From contig NZ_LMDC01000028.1 in NCBI RefSeq assembly GCF_001425705.1, positions 496,946 through 560,945 on the forward strand: a stretch of 64,000 nt of DNA, in the 5' to 3' direction. Origin of the DNA: Pelomonas sp. Root1217 (lineage in GTDB: Bacteria; Pseudomonadota; Gammaproteobacteria; Burkholderiales; Burkholderiaceae_C). Shown piece by piece: positions 1-9,112 of the stretch. Position 1 is the first letter of the stretch. Each line of letters starts with the position of its first letter. The position numbers and the translations under genes are program-made. The notes beneath the pieces were generated by a model. It had not been told where the DNA came from. It saw only the letters and a list, made by a program, of their open reading frames with translations, and did no database searches.

Positions 1-2173
1 TGAAGCAGGCAACGGACACGATGCTGTCTTTGGCCTCCAGGTCCATCAGCATCAAGCCCTTGCCGCCCTTGGGCTGGTGCTTGAGTTCATCCAACGGGAA
101 GCTCAGCAGGCGCCCCTGGGCGCTCAGCACGCCGAGTTGCAGTGCGACCGCATGGTTAGGCACGACGGCCAACAGCGGCAGCTCGCCGTCGTCGAGCGCA
201 AGGAAGGTCTTGCCGGCCTTTTGGCGGCCGACCAGGTCGCCGATCTGGGCAATCAGGCCGTAGCCCGTCGAACCGGCGAAAACCAGGCGCTGGCTCGGCG
301 CACCGGCCACGTAATGGGCGATCTGGCTGCCCGTCTCCAGCTCGATCATGGTCGTGATGGGCTGGCCATCGCCACGGCCACCCGGCAAGGTTGCGACCGG
401 GACGGAATAGACGCGGCCGTTGCTGCCGACGACGATGAGCGGATCGACGCTGCGGCACCGGAAAGCGCCCCACAGCGTGTCGCCTGCCTTGAAGGTTTGG
501 GCCGCGACGTCGACCTCGTGGCCCTTCAGCGCCCTCACCCAGCCCTTCTGGCTGACGATGACGGTGACCGGCTCGTCGACGATCTTCACTTCGGCGGTGA
601 CACGCTTCTCGGCCTGGATCAGCGTGCGGCGGTCGTCGCCGTACTGCTTGGCATCGGCCTCGATCTCCTTGACGACGGTGCGGCGCAGCGCCGCCGCCGA
701 GCCCAGGATGTCCTCCAGCTTGGCGCGCTCGTCGCGCAGCTTGGAAAGTTCCTGCTCGATCTTGATGGCCTCCAGCCGCGCCAATTGACGCAGCCGGATT
801 TCGAGGATGTCCTCGGCCTGGCGATCGCTGAGCTTGAAGTGCTCGATCAGCGCGGCCTTGGGCTCGTCCGACTCGCGAATGATGCGGATGACTTCGTCGA
901 TGTTCAACAGCACCAGCTGCCGGCCTTCGAGCACATGGATGCGGTCGTTGACATGGGCCAGGCGGTGCTCGGTGCGCCGGCGCACCGTCGTCTGGCGGAA
1001 ACCCACCCACTCGACCAGCATCTCGCGCAGGCTCTTCTGCGTTGGCCGGCCGTCAGCGCCGATCATGGTCATGTTGACCGGCGCGCTGCTCTCCAGGCTG
1101 GTGTGAGCCAACAGCGTGTTGATGAGATCCTGCTGCTCGACGGTGCGGCTCTTGGGCTCGAAGACGATGCGAACAGCGGCGTCCTTGCTGGACTCATCGC
1201 GCACGCCGTCCAGAACCGCCAGCAGTCCGGCCTTGAGCTGCAACTGCTCGGCGGACAGCGTCTTCTTGCCGGCCTTGACCTTGGGGTTGGACAGCTCCTC
1301 GATCTCTTCAAGCACCTTCTGCGCGCTGGTGCCGTGGGGCAACTCGGTGACGACGAGCTGCCACTGGCCGCGTGCCAGGTCCTCGATCTTCCAGCGCGCG
1401 CGCACCTTGAGGCTGCCACGGCCCGACAGGTAGGCGGCGCGGATGTCTTCCGGCGCGCTGATGAGCTGGCCGCCGCCCGGGAAGTCGGGGCCGGGGATCA
1501 GGTCGAAGAGCGTGTCGTCGCTGAGCTTGTCGTCCCTCAGCAGGGCCACCGCCGCCGCCGCGACTTCGCGCAGGTTGTGGCTGGGGATCTCCGTCGCCAG
1601 GCCCACGGCGATACCGCTGGCGCCGTTCAACAACACGAAGGGCAACCGCGCCGGCAGCTCGACAGGTTCCTGCGTGGTGCCGTCGTAGTTGGCGCGGAAG
1701 TCCACCGTGCCTTCGTCGATCTCGTCCAGCACCAGGCGGGCGATGGGTGCCAGGCGCGCTTCCGTGTAGCGCATCGCCGCGGCGCCGTCGCCGTCGCGGC
1801 TGCCGAAGTTGCCGTGGCCGTCGATCAGCGGGTAGCGCAGCGAGAAGTCCTGCGCCATGCGCACCAACGCGTCGTAGACCGACTGGTCGCCATGCGGGTG
1901 GAAGTTGCCGAGCACATCGCCGACGACCTTGGCGCCCTTGACGGGCTTGGCGCCCGAGTTGCCGCTCCAGCCCAGGCCCAGGCGCTGCATCGCGTAGAGG
2001 ATGCGGCGCTGCACGGGCTTTTGCCCGTCGGCATAGGACGGCAGCGCGCGCCCCTTGACGACGCTGAGCGCGTATTCGAGATAGGCCTGCTGGGCGTAGG
2101 CGCCCAGGGTCAGCGTGTTGTCGTCGCTGCCCTCGGCGGGCGGGTTGAAATCGATGGGGGTCTGGGAACTCAT
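1..2173 (-). CDS. parC: DNA topoisomerase IV subunit A (partial, C-terminus beyond window)
   Basis: This is the breakage-reunion subunit of topoisomerase IV, which unlinks daughter chromosomes together with ParE, encoded 2.3 kb upstream. About 724 residues are visible and the frame is still open at base 1, so the C-terminus is missing. The active-site tyrosine lies in AAMRYTEARL (Tyr136 from the start at 2173), just after the conserved HPHGD segment, and a GyrA/ParC beta-propeller region follows. The start ATG overlaps the stop of the lytic transglycosylase gene by four bases, so parC is read as the last gene of the parE-led run. ParC rather than GyrA is chosen because of the parE linkage and the short propeller region. 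Confidence 0.95.
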   Translation of the reverse strand, partial: MSSQTPIDFNPPAEGSDDNTLTLGAYAQQAYLEYALSVVKGRALPSYADGQKPVQRRILYAMQRLGLGWSGNSGAKPVKGAKVVGDVLGNFHPHGDQSVYDALVRMAQDFSLRYPLIDGHGNFGSRDGDGAAAMRYTEARLAPIARLVLDEIDEGTVDFRANYDGTTQEPVELPARLPFVLLNGASGIAVGLATEIPSHNLREVAAAAVALLRDDKLSDDTLFDLIPGPDFPGGGQLISAPEDIRAAYLSGRGSLKVRARWKIEDLARGQWQLVVTELPHGTSAQKVLEEIEELSNPKVKAGKKTLSAEQLQLKAGLLAVLDGVRDESSKDAAVRIVFEPKSRTVEQQDLINTLLAHTSLESSAPVNMTMIGADGRPTQKSLREMLVEWVGFRQTTVRRRTEHRLAHVNDRIHVLEGRQLVLLNIDEVIRIIRESDEPKAALIEHFKLSDRQAEDILEIRLRQLARLEAIKIEQELSKLRDERAKLEDILGSAAALRRTVVKEIEADAKQYGDDRRTLIQAEKRVTAEVKIVDEPVTVIVSQKGWVRALKGHEVDVAAQTFKAGDTLWGAFRCRSVDPLIVVGSNGRVYSVPVATLPGGRGDGQPITTMIELETGSQIAHYVAGAPSQRLVFAGSTGYGLIAQIGDLVGRQKAGKTFLALDDGELPLLAVVPNHAVALQLGVLSAQGRLLSFPLDELKHQPKGGKGLMLMDLEAKDSIVSVACF

Positions 2174-2820
2174 GGATGCAAGGTCAAACGCTGCGCGCGA
2201 GCCGGTTGGCTCTGCTGCAGCAGGGCCCAGTACAACTCGAGGACGAGATGCACATGGGCCTGGGTTTCGTCAATGTCGGGGACGCGGTTGCCTGCGCGGC
2301 GCACGGCGCCCTCGCCAGCATTCCAGGCCGCCAGAGCCGCATCGATGCGGCCGAAGCGTCGCATCAGGTCGGCCAGCATGCGCGCGCCCGTGTGGATGTT
2401 GATGCGGGGTTCGATCAGGCGCGCCGCATCTGCCGGCGTGGCGTAGCGGCTGGCCGTTTCGGGCGTGATCTGCATCAAGCCCACGGCGCCGCGAGGCGAC
2501 ACGGCGCTGCGTTGGTAGCCGGACTCGACGGCGATGATGGCCTTCAACAGGTCGGCGTCCACGCCATGCTGGGCGGCGGCCTCGCGCAGCCAGGGCTGCA
2601 CAGCCTTCACTTCGGGCGCGATATCCAGCCAGTTCAGCAGCGCAAGGCCGGCGTCGGTCTTGCCTGGCACGCGCTGCATGCCGACACTGCCCAGCACGGG
2701 CGTGTAGCGGGCATTCAACTGGCGCGGCGCGAAGTGGGCCACGCCGGTCGCGTCAACATAGCCCCAGAGGTCGGCGTGGGCTGGCAGAGCCAGGGCGAGC
2801 AACAGCCAGGAGAGCCTCAT
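2170..2820 (-). CDS. Periplasmic lytic transglycosylase (SLT domain)
   Basis: A 216-residue secreted protein that should cleave peptidoglycan strands to 1,6-anhydromuropeptides. Residues 1-16 form a signal peptide (MRLSWLLLALALPAHA). A short DUF4124-like stretch (LWGYVDATGVAHF) follows. The SLT/goose-lysozyme-type domain spans about residues 75-180, with the catalytic glutamate in AVESGYQ (Glu99) and the GLMQ motif near 114. No membrane anchor is seen in the mature part. It overlaps parC downstream and the GNAT gene upstream by four bases each, so it is translated as part of that operon. The domain assignment is firm; the exact family-1 subtype is not. Confidence 0.88.
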   Translation of the reverse strand: MRLSWLLLALALPAHADLWGYVDATGVAHFAPRQLNARYTPVLGSVGMQRVPGKTDAGLALLNWLDIAPEVKAVQPWLREAAAQHGVDADLLKAIIAVESGYQRSAVSPRGAVGLMQITPETASRYATPADAARLIEPRINIHTGARMLADLMRRFGRIDAALAAWNAGEGAVRRAGNRVPDIDETQAHVHLVLELYWALLQQSQPARAQRLTLHP

Positions 2821-3341
2821 GCCGCCTCCAGCCCAAGCGCCACGCGTGCCTGGTATTCCCGGTCCAGCAGCGACATGACGATCAGCGAGTCGTAGCCATC
2901 GGCGCCATCGGTGGTCACGCGCACACTTTCGCGCAGGCGGCCCTCCTCGACAAAGCCTTCGCTGCGGTAGAGCTCGAAGGCCCGCGTGTTCAGCGCCTTC
3001 ACGTCCAGCCAGAAACGGTGGGACTTCAGCTGCGTGAAGGCCATGGCTTTCAACTGCCGCACTGCCGTCCGGCCCAGGCCGCGGCCCTTGGCTTGCAGCA
3101 CCAGGCGCTTCAGCTCGACCGAGCCGTTCGGGTTGCGGCAGCCCTGCAGGATGACGAAGCCGATGCGCTCGAGCTCATCACCTTCCTCCAGCATGAAGTG
3201 ACGCGAGTCGGGAAAGCGGATGGCGCCTTCATGCTGCGTGCGCTCCCAGGGCGTGATGAACGGCAGGTTGGCGCCGTCGCGCTCCAGCGAGACGACCCAG
3301 TCCAGGTCGGACAGCATGGTCGGGCGCAGGCGCAGGCTCAT
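2817..3341 (-). CDS. GNAT family N-acetyltransferase
   Basis: A 174-residue acetyl-CoA-dependent acetyltransferase of the RimI/Acetyltransf_3 type. The family signature is visible as the acetyl-CoA loop KGRGLGRTAVRQLKAMAF near residue 100 and the C-terminal LYRSEGFVEEGRLRE. The start chosen is ATG 3341 (MSLRLRPT); the frame stays open further upstream, but that extension is low-complexity and does not look like protein. The substrate cannot be read from the sequence. It lies directly downstream of a predicted acetylpolyamine deacetylase, so an acetyl-polyamine or acetyl-lysine substrate is a possible but unproven link. It overlaps the lytic transglycosylase gene by four bases (ATGA). Confidence 0.85.
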   Translation of the reverse strand: MSLRLRPTMLSDLDWVVSLERDGANLPFITPWERTQHEGAIRFPDSRHFMLEEGDELERIGFVILQGCRNPNGSVELKRLVLQAKGRGLGRTAVRQLKAMAFTQLKSHRFWLDVKALNTRAFELYRSEGFVEEGRLRESVRVTTDGADGYDSLIVMSLLDREYQARVALGLEAA

Positions 3342-3342
3342 G

Positions 3343-3411
3343 GGTGCACCCTTCGGCCTGCGGCCTGTCCCGCCAAGCGGGAGCGAGCTTGCTTGGGGCG
3401 GCCCGGCGCTG
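3343..3411. repeat. Inverted-repeat-rich gap, possible dispersed element
   Basis: The 73-base gap between the GNAT and amidohydrolase genes holds a CCCGC/GCGGG hairpin and the string TTGGGGCGGCCCGGCGCT. A close relative of that string, TTGGGGGCGGCTCGGCGCT, occurs after acnA at 30519. Two copies in one window suggest a dispersed intergenic element. No function is visible. Confidence 0.35.
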
Positions 3412-3414
3412 CGC

Positions 3415-4446
3415 TCATGCGCCCTCAAACCCAGCCAGCACGGCGACGACATTGCGGCCGATGGCCTCGGTCGCGTAGCCGCCTTCCTGCAGGAACAGCG
3501 TCGGCGCGCCGAAGCGGGCAATGCGTTCGCCCATGCGGCGGAACTCGGGCTCGTCCAGCTTGAAGTGCGAGATCGGGTCGCCGCCGTAGGTGTCCACGCC
3601 GAGGGACACGATGAGCAGATCAGGTTGATAGGCGGTCAACCGTGCAAGCGCCACGTCCAGTGCGGCGAACCAGTCGTCGTTGGCCACACCCACCGGCAGC
3701 GGGAAGTTGGCATTGAAGCCGACGCCCTCGCCTGCGCCGGTCTCGTCGGCATGGCCGAGGAAGAACGGGTACTCGGTGCGCGGGTCGCCGTGGAGGCTGG
3801 CGAAAAAAACGTCGGCGCGGTCGTAGAAGATGGCCTGGGTGCCATTGCCATGGTGGTAGTCCACGTCCAGGATGGCGACGCGTGCCAGGCCGGCGTCGCG
3901 TGCAGCCTGGGCGGCGACCGCGGCGTTGTTGATGAAACAGTAGCCGCCGAAGAAGTCGGCGCCAGCGTGGTGGCCGGGCGGGCGCGTGAGGCAATACGCC
4001 GCGCGCTGGCCGCCGAGCACGAGATCCAGTGCCGTCAACGATGCCTGCGCGCCGGCATAGGCCGCCGCCCAGCTGCCAGCCGTCAGCGGCGTGCCACTGT
4101 CCATCGAATACAGCCCCATGCGGGCCGCAAAGCTCGCCGGCTCGACATCGCTGCGCAGTGAGCGCACGGGCCAGACGGCCGGGAAAGCATCGCCGTCGCC
4201 ACCCGTGGCCAGCCATTCGGCGTGGGCGCCCTCGACGAAGTTCAGGTAGCGCGTGGCATGCACTCGCTCCAGCGGCGCGCGGCCGTGGTCCACCGGCGCC
4301 AGCACTTCACCCAAGCCAGCCGTTTGCACGGCCTGCAGGATGTAGTCGGCCCGCGCCGGGATCTCGAACGCCGGCACCAGGCGGCCGCGGAAGAACTCAT
4401 GCGTTGCCGCATGGGCCGTGTGGCTGGCGTTGTAGACCGTCTGCAT
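3415..4446 (-). CDS. Histone-deacetylase-family acetylpolyamine amidohydrolase
   Basis: A 343-residue zinc hydrolase of the arginase/deacetylase fold. It should remove acetyl groups from acetylpolyamines, as in the bacterial APAH branch, although a protein acetyl-lysine substrate cannot be excluded. The catalytic pair His159-His160 lies in RPPGHHAG. The zinc ligands are Asp196 and His198 in LDVDYHHGNGTQ, with a third Asp in GVDTYGGDPISHF. The DVDYHHGNG form is typical of APAH rather than eukaryotic HDACs. The start ATG at 4446 overlaps the parE stop by four bases; a longer frame exists upstream but runs through parE. No signal peptide is present, so the enzyme is cytoplasmic. Its place between the two topoisomerase IV genes is unusual. 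Confidence 0.88.
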   Translation of the reverse strand: MQTVYNASHTAHAATHEFFRGRLVPAFEIPARADYILQAVQTAGLGEVLAPVDHGRAPLERVHATRYLNFVEGAHAEWLATGGDGDAFPAVWPVRSLRSDVEPASFAARMGLYSMDSGTPLTAGSWAAAYAGAQASLTALDLVLGGQRAAYCLTRPPGHHAGADFFGGYCFINNAAVAAQAARDAGLARVAILDVDYHHGNGTQAIFYDRADVFFASLHGDPRTEYPFFLGHADETGAGEGVGFNANFPLPVGVANDDWFAALDVALARLTAYQPDLLIVSLGVDTYGGDPISHFKLDEPEFRRMGERIARFGAPTLFLQEGGYATEAIGRNVVAVLAGFEGA

Positions 4447-6440
4447 CAGACGTCCACCTCCACAGCGTCGCCATGCAACTCCATCAGCTCGCGGCGCGAC
4501 GCCGCCTCGCCCTTGCCCATCAGCTTGTTGAAGGACTCCACCGTCGCGGCAAAGTCGAGCTGGCCGTACTCGACGCGCGACAGGCGTCGCGTCTCCGGAT
4601 TCAGCGTCGTGTCCCACAGTTGCTCGGCGTTCATCTCGCCCAGGCCCTTGAAGCGGCTGATGCTCCAGCTGCCTTCACGGGCGCCTTCCTTGCGCAGCTT
4701 GTCCAGCGTCGCGGTCAGCTCGCCGTCGTCCAGGGCGTAGAGCTTGGCGGCGGGCTTCTTGCCACGCGCCGGCGCATCGACGCGGTACAGCGGCGGGCGG
4801 GCGACGAACACATGGCCGGTCTCGACCAGCTTGGGGAAATGGCGGAAGAACAGTGTCAGCAACAGCACCTGGATGTGCGAGCCGTCCACGTCGGCGTCTG
4901 ACAGGATGCAGACCTTGCCGTAGCGCAGGCCGCTGAGGTCGGGCGTGTCATTGGGGCCATGCGGGTCCACGCCCAGCGCCACCGAAATGTCGTGGATCTC
5001 GTTGTTCTTGAACAGCAGATCGCGTTCGACCTCCCAGGAGTTCAGCACCTTGCCACGCAGCGGCAGGATGGCCTGGGTCTCCTTGTCGCGGCCCATCTTG
5101 GCGCTGCCGCCGGCCGAGTCGCCCTCGACGAGGAAGACCTCGTTGTGCAGCAGGTCGCGGCTCTCGCAGTCGGTCAGCTTGCCGGGCAGCACAGCCACAC
5201 CGGAGCCCTTGCGCTTTTCAACTTTCTGACTGGCGCGTTGCCGAGTTTGTGCCTGCTTGATGACCAGCTCGGCCAGCTTCTTGCCGTGGTCCACATGGTG
5301 GTTCAGCCACAGCTCCAGCGCCGGCTTCACGTAGGCCGACACCAGCCGCAGCGCATCACGCGAGTTCAGTCTCTCCTTGGTCTGGCCCTGGAACTGCGGG
5401 TCCAGCACCTTGGCGGACAGTACGAAGCTCGCGCGCGAGAACACGTCGTCAGGCATCAGCTTGACGCCCTTGGGCAGCAGCGAGTGCATCTCGATGAAGC
5501 CTTTGACCGCGCCGAACAGGCCGTCCTTCAGCCCCGACTCATGCGTGCCGCCGGCCACCGTCGGGATCAGGTTCACATAGCTTTCGCGCAGCGGCGCGCC
5601 GTCCTCCGTGAAGGCCACGCACCAGGCGGCGCCCTCGCCCTCGGCAAAGTTCTCGCTCTCGCCAGCGGTGGCAAAGCCCTCGCCTTCGAACAGCGGGATC
5701 AACGGGTCGCTGGTGAGCGACTGCGCCAGGTAGTCGCGCAGTCCGGCCTTGTAGAGCCACGTCGTCGTCTCGCCGGTCTTCTCTATCTTCAGCGTGACGG
5801 TCACGCCGGGCATCAGCACGGCCTTGGAACGCAGCAGGTGCACCAATTCGTGCCTGGGCAGCTCGACGCTCTCGAAGTATTTGGCCTCGGGCCAGACACG
5901 CACCGTCGTGCCCTGCTTGCGGTCACCGCTGGCGGCGGGGCGGGTGACGACCTGCTGCACCACGTCGCCATGCTCGAAGGCGATGCCGGCGACCTGCTTG
6001 TCGCGCCAGACGGCCACTTCGAGCCGCTTGGCCAGCGCATTGGTCACCGACACGCCCACGCCGTGCAGACCACCGGAGAAGCTGTAGGCGCCGCCTGAGC
6101 CCTTGTCGAACTTGCCGCCGGCGTGCAGGCGGGTGAAAACGATCTCGACGACCGGCACGCCTTCCTCGGGGTGCAGGCCGAAGGGAATGCCGCGGCCATC
6201 GTCGGCGACTGACACGGACCCATCGACATGCATCGTCACGTCGATGCGCTTGCCAAAACCGCCCAGCGCCTCGTCGGCGGCGTTGTCGATGACCTCCTGG
6301 ATGCAGTGCAGCGGGTTTTCGGTACGGGTGTACATGCCCGGCCGTTGCTTGACGGGTTCCAGGCCCTTGAGAACGCGGATGGAAGCTTCGCCATAAGCGG
6401 CAGGTGCAGCGGCGGGAGAGGAAGACGGACGGCTCGACAT
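4446..6440 (-). CDS. parE: DNA topoisomerase IV subunit B
   Basis: The 664-residue ATPase subunit of topoisomerase IV. It has the GHKL ATP site (Asn53 in VIDNAADEALGG, DDGRGIPFG, and GLHGVGVSVTNAL), the GyrB transducer domain, and a TOPRIM domain with LVEGDSAGGSA and DADVDGSHI. The length is close to E. coli ParE, and the long insert found in gamma-proteobacterial GyrB is absent, so ParE is preferred over GyrB. It starts at 6440 and is the first gene of the coupled minus-strand run that ends with parC. An amidohydrolase gene starts 67 bases away on the other strand, so the promoters of both must lie in that short gap. Confidence 0.95.
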   Translation of the reverse strand: MSSRPSSSPAAAPAAYGEASIRVLKGLEPVKQRPGMYTRTENPLHCIQEVIDNAADEALGGFGKRIDVTMHVDGSVSVADDGRGIPFGLHPEEGVPVVEIVFTRLHAGGKFDKGSGGAYSFSGGLHGVGVSVTNALAKRLEVAVWRDKQVAGIAFEHGDVVQQVVTRPAASGDRKQGTTVRVWPEAKYFESVELPRHELVHLLRSKAVLMPGVTVTLKIEKTGETTTWLYKAGLRDYLAQSLTSDPLIPLFEGEGFATAGESENFAEGEGAAWCVAFTEDGAPLRESYVNLIPTVAGGTHESGLKDGLFGAVKGFIEMHSLLPKGVKLMPDDVFSRASFVLSAKVLDPQFQGQTKERLNSRDALRLVSAYVKPALELWLNHHVDHGKKLAELVIKQAQTRQRASQKVEKRKGSGVAVLPGKLTDCESRDLLHNEVFLVEGDSAGGSAKMGRDKETQAILPLRGKVLNSWEVERDLLFKNNEIHDISVALGVDPHGPNDTPDLSGLRYGKVCILSDADVDGSHIQVLLLTLFFRHFPKLVETGHVFVARPPLYRVDAPARGKKPAAKLYALDDGELTATLDKLRKEGAREGSWSISRFKGLGEMNAEQLWDTTLNPETRRLSRVEYGQLDFAATVESFNKLMGKGEAASRRELMELHGDAVEVDV

Positions 6441-6507
6441 AGGGGCGGGATTCTATGGATGCGCTCGGGGCTAGGATTCGCGGCCCCCGACGAGCGAGTG
6501 TTCGAGC

Positions 6508-7884
6508 TTGAGATTCCTGACTGCCTTTTTGCTGCTGGCCTGTGGAGTCGCACAGGCCCAAGGCCCCTCCCAGCCGCCCTACCAGGCCAGCGCCCCGCTG
6601 TCCTGGGAACTGAAGAATGCGCGCTGGTTCGACGGCCAGAAGATCCAGCGCGGCAGCCTTTACGTCGAAAACGGCGTCTTCGTCACCAGGAAGCCGGCCA
6701 AGGTCAACCGCAAGATGGACATCCATGGCCAGCAAGTCCTGATCAACCCGCTGGCCGAGGCGCACAACCACAATTTGCAGACCGCCTGGGGCTGGGGCCA
6801 GTACGCGCAGAGCTATCTGGACGAGGGCGTGTTCTACGCCGCCATGCTGTGTGGCGACCCGCAGAGCGTCGCCGAGGTCAAGCCGCTGACCGCCACGCCC
6901 GCAGCACCGGATGTCAGCTTCGTGACCGCCTGCATCACGTCCAGCGACGGCTACCCATTGGCGGCCATGCTGCCCGAACCCAGCGCCGAGGCTGCCGCAG
7001 CGCAGAAGCAGATCATCCTCGTCGACACCCCCGAGCAGGCGCTCAGCGCATGGCCGGCCATCAAAGGCCGCGGCGGCAACTGGCTGCGCATCGTGCTGGC
7101 GCACAGCGAGCGCCCCGAGCTGCGCGGCCGACCGGAGATGTTCGGCCGCCTGGGCCTGACGCCCGAAACCGCCAGCGCGCTGACGCGGCTGGCCCGCGCG
7201 GACGGCCGGCGCGTCGTCGCCCATGTGGAAACCGCGGCTGATTTCGACGCCGCGCTGGCCGCCGGCGTCGACGCCATCGCCCACCTGCCCGGCTACGCCA
7301 ACACGCTGGACGAGGCGCCCGAGCGCTTCGCCATCAGCGAGGCCGCCGCCGCCCAGGCCGCCCGCCAGCACACCGCCGTCATCACGACGACGGCCGCCAC
7401 CGCGCTCTTCAAGCTCGACCCCGCAACCCTGACCGCGCTGCGGGAGGTGCAGCGAGCCAATCTGGCACGGCTGCTGGCAGCGGGCGTGCAGCTGCTGGTG
7501 GGTTCCGACGTCTTCGTCGGTACCGGCCGGGCCGAGCTGCACGCGCTGGACGAACTCGGCGTGGACCGTGCGACGCTGTTGCGCCTGGCCACGCGCGATA
7601 CGCCGCAGGCGCTGTTCCCGGGCCGCAAGCTCGGCTGCTTCGACCCCGGCTGCGAGGCCAGCTTCCTGGTGCTGGGCGCCGACCCGCTGGCCGACCTGGC
7701 CACGATCGACATGCCGCTGCTGCGCGTCAAGCAGGGCCGGTTGCTGACGCGGCTGGCAGACGTGGCCGCCGCCAGTTCCCAGGCCAGCACCTCCACGGCA
7801 GACCCGCCCAAAGCCACGGCCAAGAAGAAGACCGGCAAGGGCAAAGCCCAAAGCAAAGCGCCCAGCAAGGCCAAACGACGCTGA
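6508..7884 (+). CDS. Secreted amidohydrolase with a Lys/Ala-rich C-terminal tail
   Basis: A 458-residue metal-dependent hydrolase with a probable signal peptide (residues 1-17, ending VAQA) and a TTG start; no in-frame ATG lies upstream. The amidohydrolase (TIM-barrel) features are the HxH in EAHNHN (His86, His88), a later histidine in RVVAHVET, HLPGY, and a late metal aspartate in LLVGSDVF. The substrate is unknown; the family includes imidazolonepropionase-like and prolidase-like enzymes. The last 29 residues are extremely basic and Lys/Ala/Pro-rich (TAKKKTGKGKAQSKAPSKAKRR region), like histone-H1-type tails, which is odd for an exported enzyme. An MFS transporter gene follows 13 bases downstream, so uptake of the product is plausible. 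Confidence 0.78.
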   Translation: MRFLTAFLLLACGVAQAQGPSQPPYQASAPLSWELKNARWFDGQKIQRGSLYVENGVFVTRKPAKVNRKMDIHGQQVLINPLAEAHNHNLQTAWGWGQYAQSYLDEGVFYAAMLCGDPQSVAEVKPLTATPAAPDVSFVTACITSSDGYPLAAMLPEPSAEAAAAQKQIILVDTPEQALSAWPAIKGRGGNWLRIVLAHSERPELRGRPEMFGRLGLTPETASALTRLARADGRRVVAHVETAADFDAALAAGVDAIAHLPGYANTLDEAPERFAISEAAAAQAARQHTAVITTTAATALFKLDPATLTALREVQRANLARLLAAGVQLLVGSDVFVGTGRAELHALDELGVDRATLLRLATRDTPQALFPGRKLGCFDPGCEASFLVLGADPLADLATIDMPLLRVKQGRLLTRLADVAAASSQASTSTADPPKATAKKKTGKGKAQSKAPSKAKRR

Positions 7885-7897
7885 TTACAGTCGCCGC

Positions 7898-9112
7898 ATG
7901 AATACCCCCCGCACCGCTTCCACCGGCCTGTCAGTCCAGCAAGTGCTGCTTTGCGGCGCCATGATCGTCACGCTGTCGATGGGCATCCGCCACGGCTTCG
8001 GCTTCTGGTTGCAGCCCATCATCACGGAGCGCGGCTGGACGCGCGAGACCTTCTCCTTCGCGATGGCCGTGCAGAACCTCTCCTGGGGCATTGCGGGGCC
8101 GATTGCCGGCATGCTGGCCGACCGCTTCGGCGCCTGGAAGGTGCTGATCGCCGGCGGCCTGACCTATGCCTGCGGCTTGCTGCTGATGGCCGTGACCAGC
8201 CACCCGCTGAGCTTCACCCTCGGTGCCGGCGTGCTGATCGGCATTGCCCAGTCGGGCTCGACCTATGCCGTCATCTACGGCGTGCTGGGCCGCACGGTGT
8301 CGCCGGAGAAGCGCTCCTGGGCCTTCGGCGTTGCGGCAGCGGCAGGCTCCTTCGGCCAGTTCGTCATGATCCCCGTCGAGACCTGGCTGATCAGCCATCT
8401 CGGCTGGCAGGGCGCCCTGTGGCTCCTGGCCGGCGCGGCGTTGCTGATCCTGCCGCTGGCCCTGGGCATGCGCGAGCGCAGCGTGGCCGCCTTCAGCGGC
8501 GCCCACCAGAGCATCGGCCAGGCCCTGCGCGAGGCCTTCGGCTACCGCAGCTTCCAGCTGCTGATGCTGGGCTATTTCGTCTGCGGCTTCCAGGTCGTCT
8601 TCATCGGCGTGCATCTGCCGAGCTATCTGAAGGACCATGGCCTGGGGATCGGCGTGTCCACCGGCGCGCTGATGCTGATCGGCCTGTTCAACATCTTCGG
8701 CACCTATGCCGCGGGCATGCTGGGCCAGCGCTTCCCGAAGCGCTACCTGCTGTCGGCCATCTACGGGCTGCGCGCGGTGGCCATCGTCATCTTCATCTCG
8801 GTGCCGCTGACGCCATTGAGCGTCTACGTCTTCGCCGCGGTCATCGGTTTCCTGTGGCTGTCGACCGTGCCGCCGACCAATGCCGTCGTCGCGCAGATCT
8901 TCGGCGCCCAGCATCTGTCCATGCTTGGCGGCTTCGTCTTCCTGAGCCACCAGGTGGGCAGCTTCCTGGGCGTGTGGCTGGGCGGCAAGCTCTACGACGC
9001 GACCGGCAGCTATGACGTCGTCTGGTGGCTGGCGGTGGCCCTGGGGCTGATGGCCATGCTGGCCAATCTGCCGGTGCGTGAGACACCCATCCTGAGGGCT
9101 CAGCCAGCATGA
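7898..9112 (+). CDS. MFS transporter, monocarboxylate/OFA-like
   Basis: A 404-residue inner-membrane carrier with 12 predicted membrane spans. The MFS loop 2-3 motif is seen as GMLADRFGAWKVL near residue 75 and a second-half repeat as GMLGQRFPKRYLL. The RHGFGFWLQP start and overall pattern resemble oxalate/formate antiporter and monocarboxylate-type MFS proteins. The substrate is not determined. Its stop overlaps the start of the 41-residue gene downstream (ATGA), so the two are probably translationally coupled. The amidohydrolase upstream suggests a small acid or amide product as substrate, which is inference only. Confidence 0.85.
   Translation: MNTPRTASTGLSVQQVLLCGAMIVTLSMGIRHGFGFWLQPIITERGWTRETFSFAMAVQNLSWGIAGPIAGMLADRFGAWKVLIAGGLTYACGLLLMAVTSHPLSFTLGAGVLIGIAQSGSTYAVIYGVLGRTVSPEKRSWAFGVAAAAGSFGQFVMIPVETWLISHLGWQGALWLLAGAALLILPLALGMRERSVAAFSGAHQSIGQALREAFGYRSFQLLMLGYFVCGFQVVFIGVHLPSYLKDHGLGIGVSTGALMLIGLFNIFGTYAAGMLGQRFPKRYLLSAIYGLRAVAIVIFISVPLTPLSVYVFAAVIGFLWLSTVPPTNAVVAQIFGAQHLSMLGGFVFLSHQVGSFLGVWLGGKLYDATGSYDVVWWLAVALGLMAMLANLPVRETPILRAQPA

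Noticed and set aside
77-2446. A 789-codon frame antisense to parC and the lytic transglycosylase
   Set aside because: parC and the transglycosylase have exact family motifs on the other strand; this frame has none.
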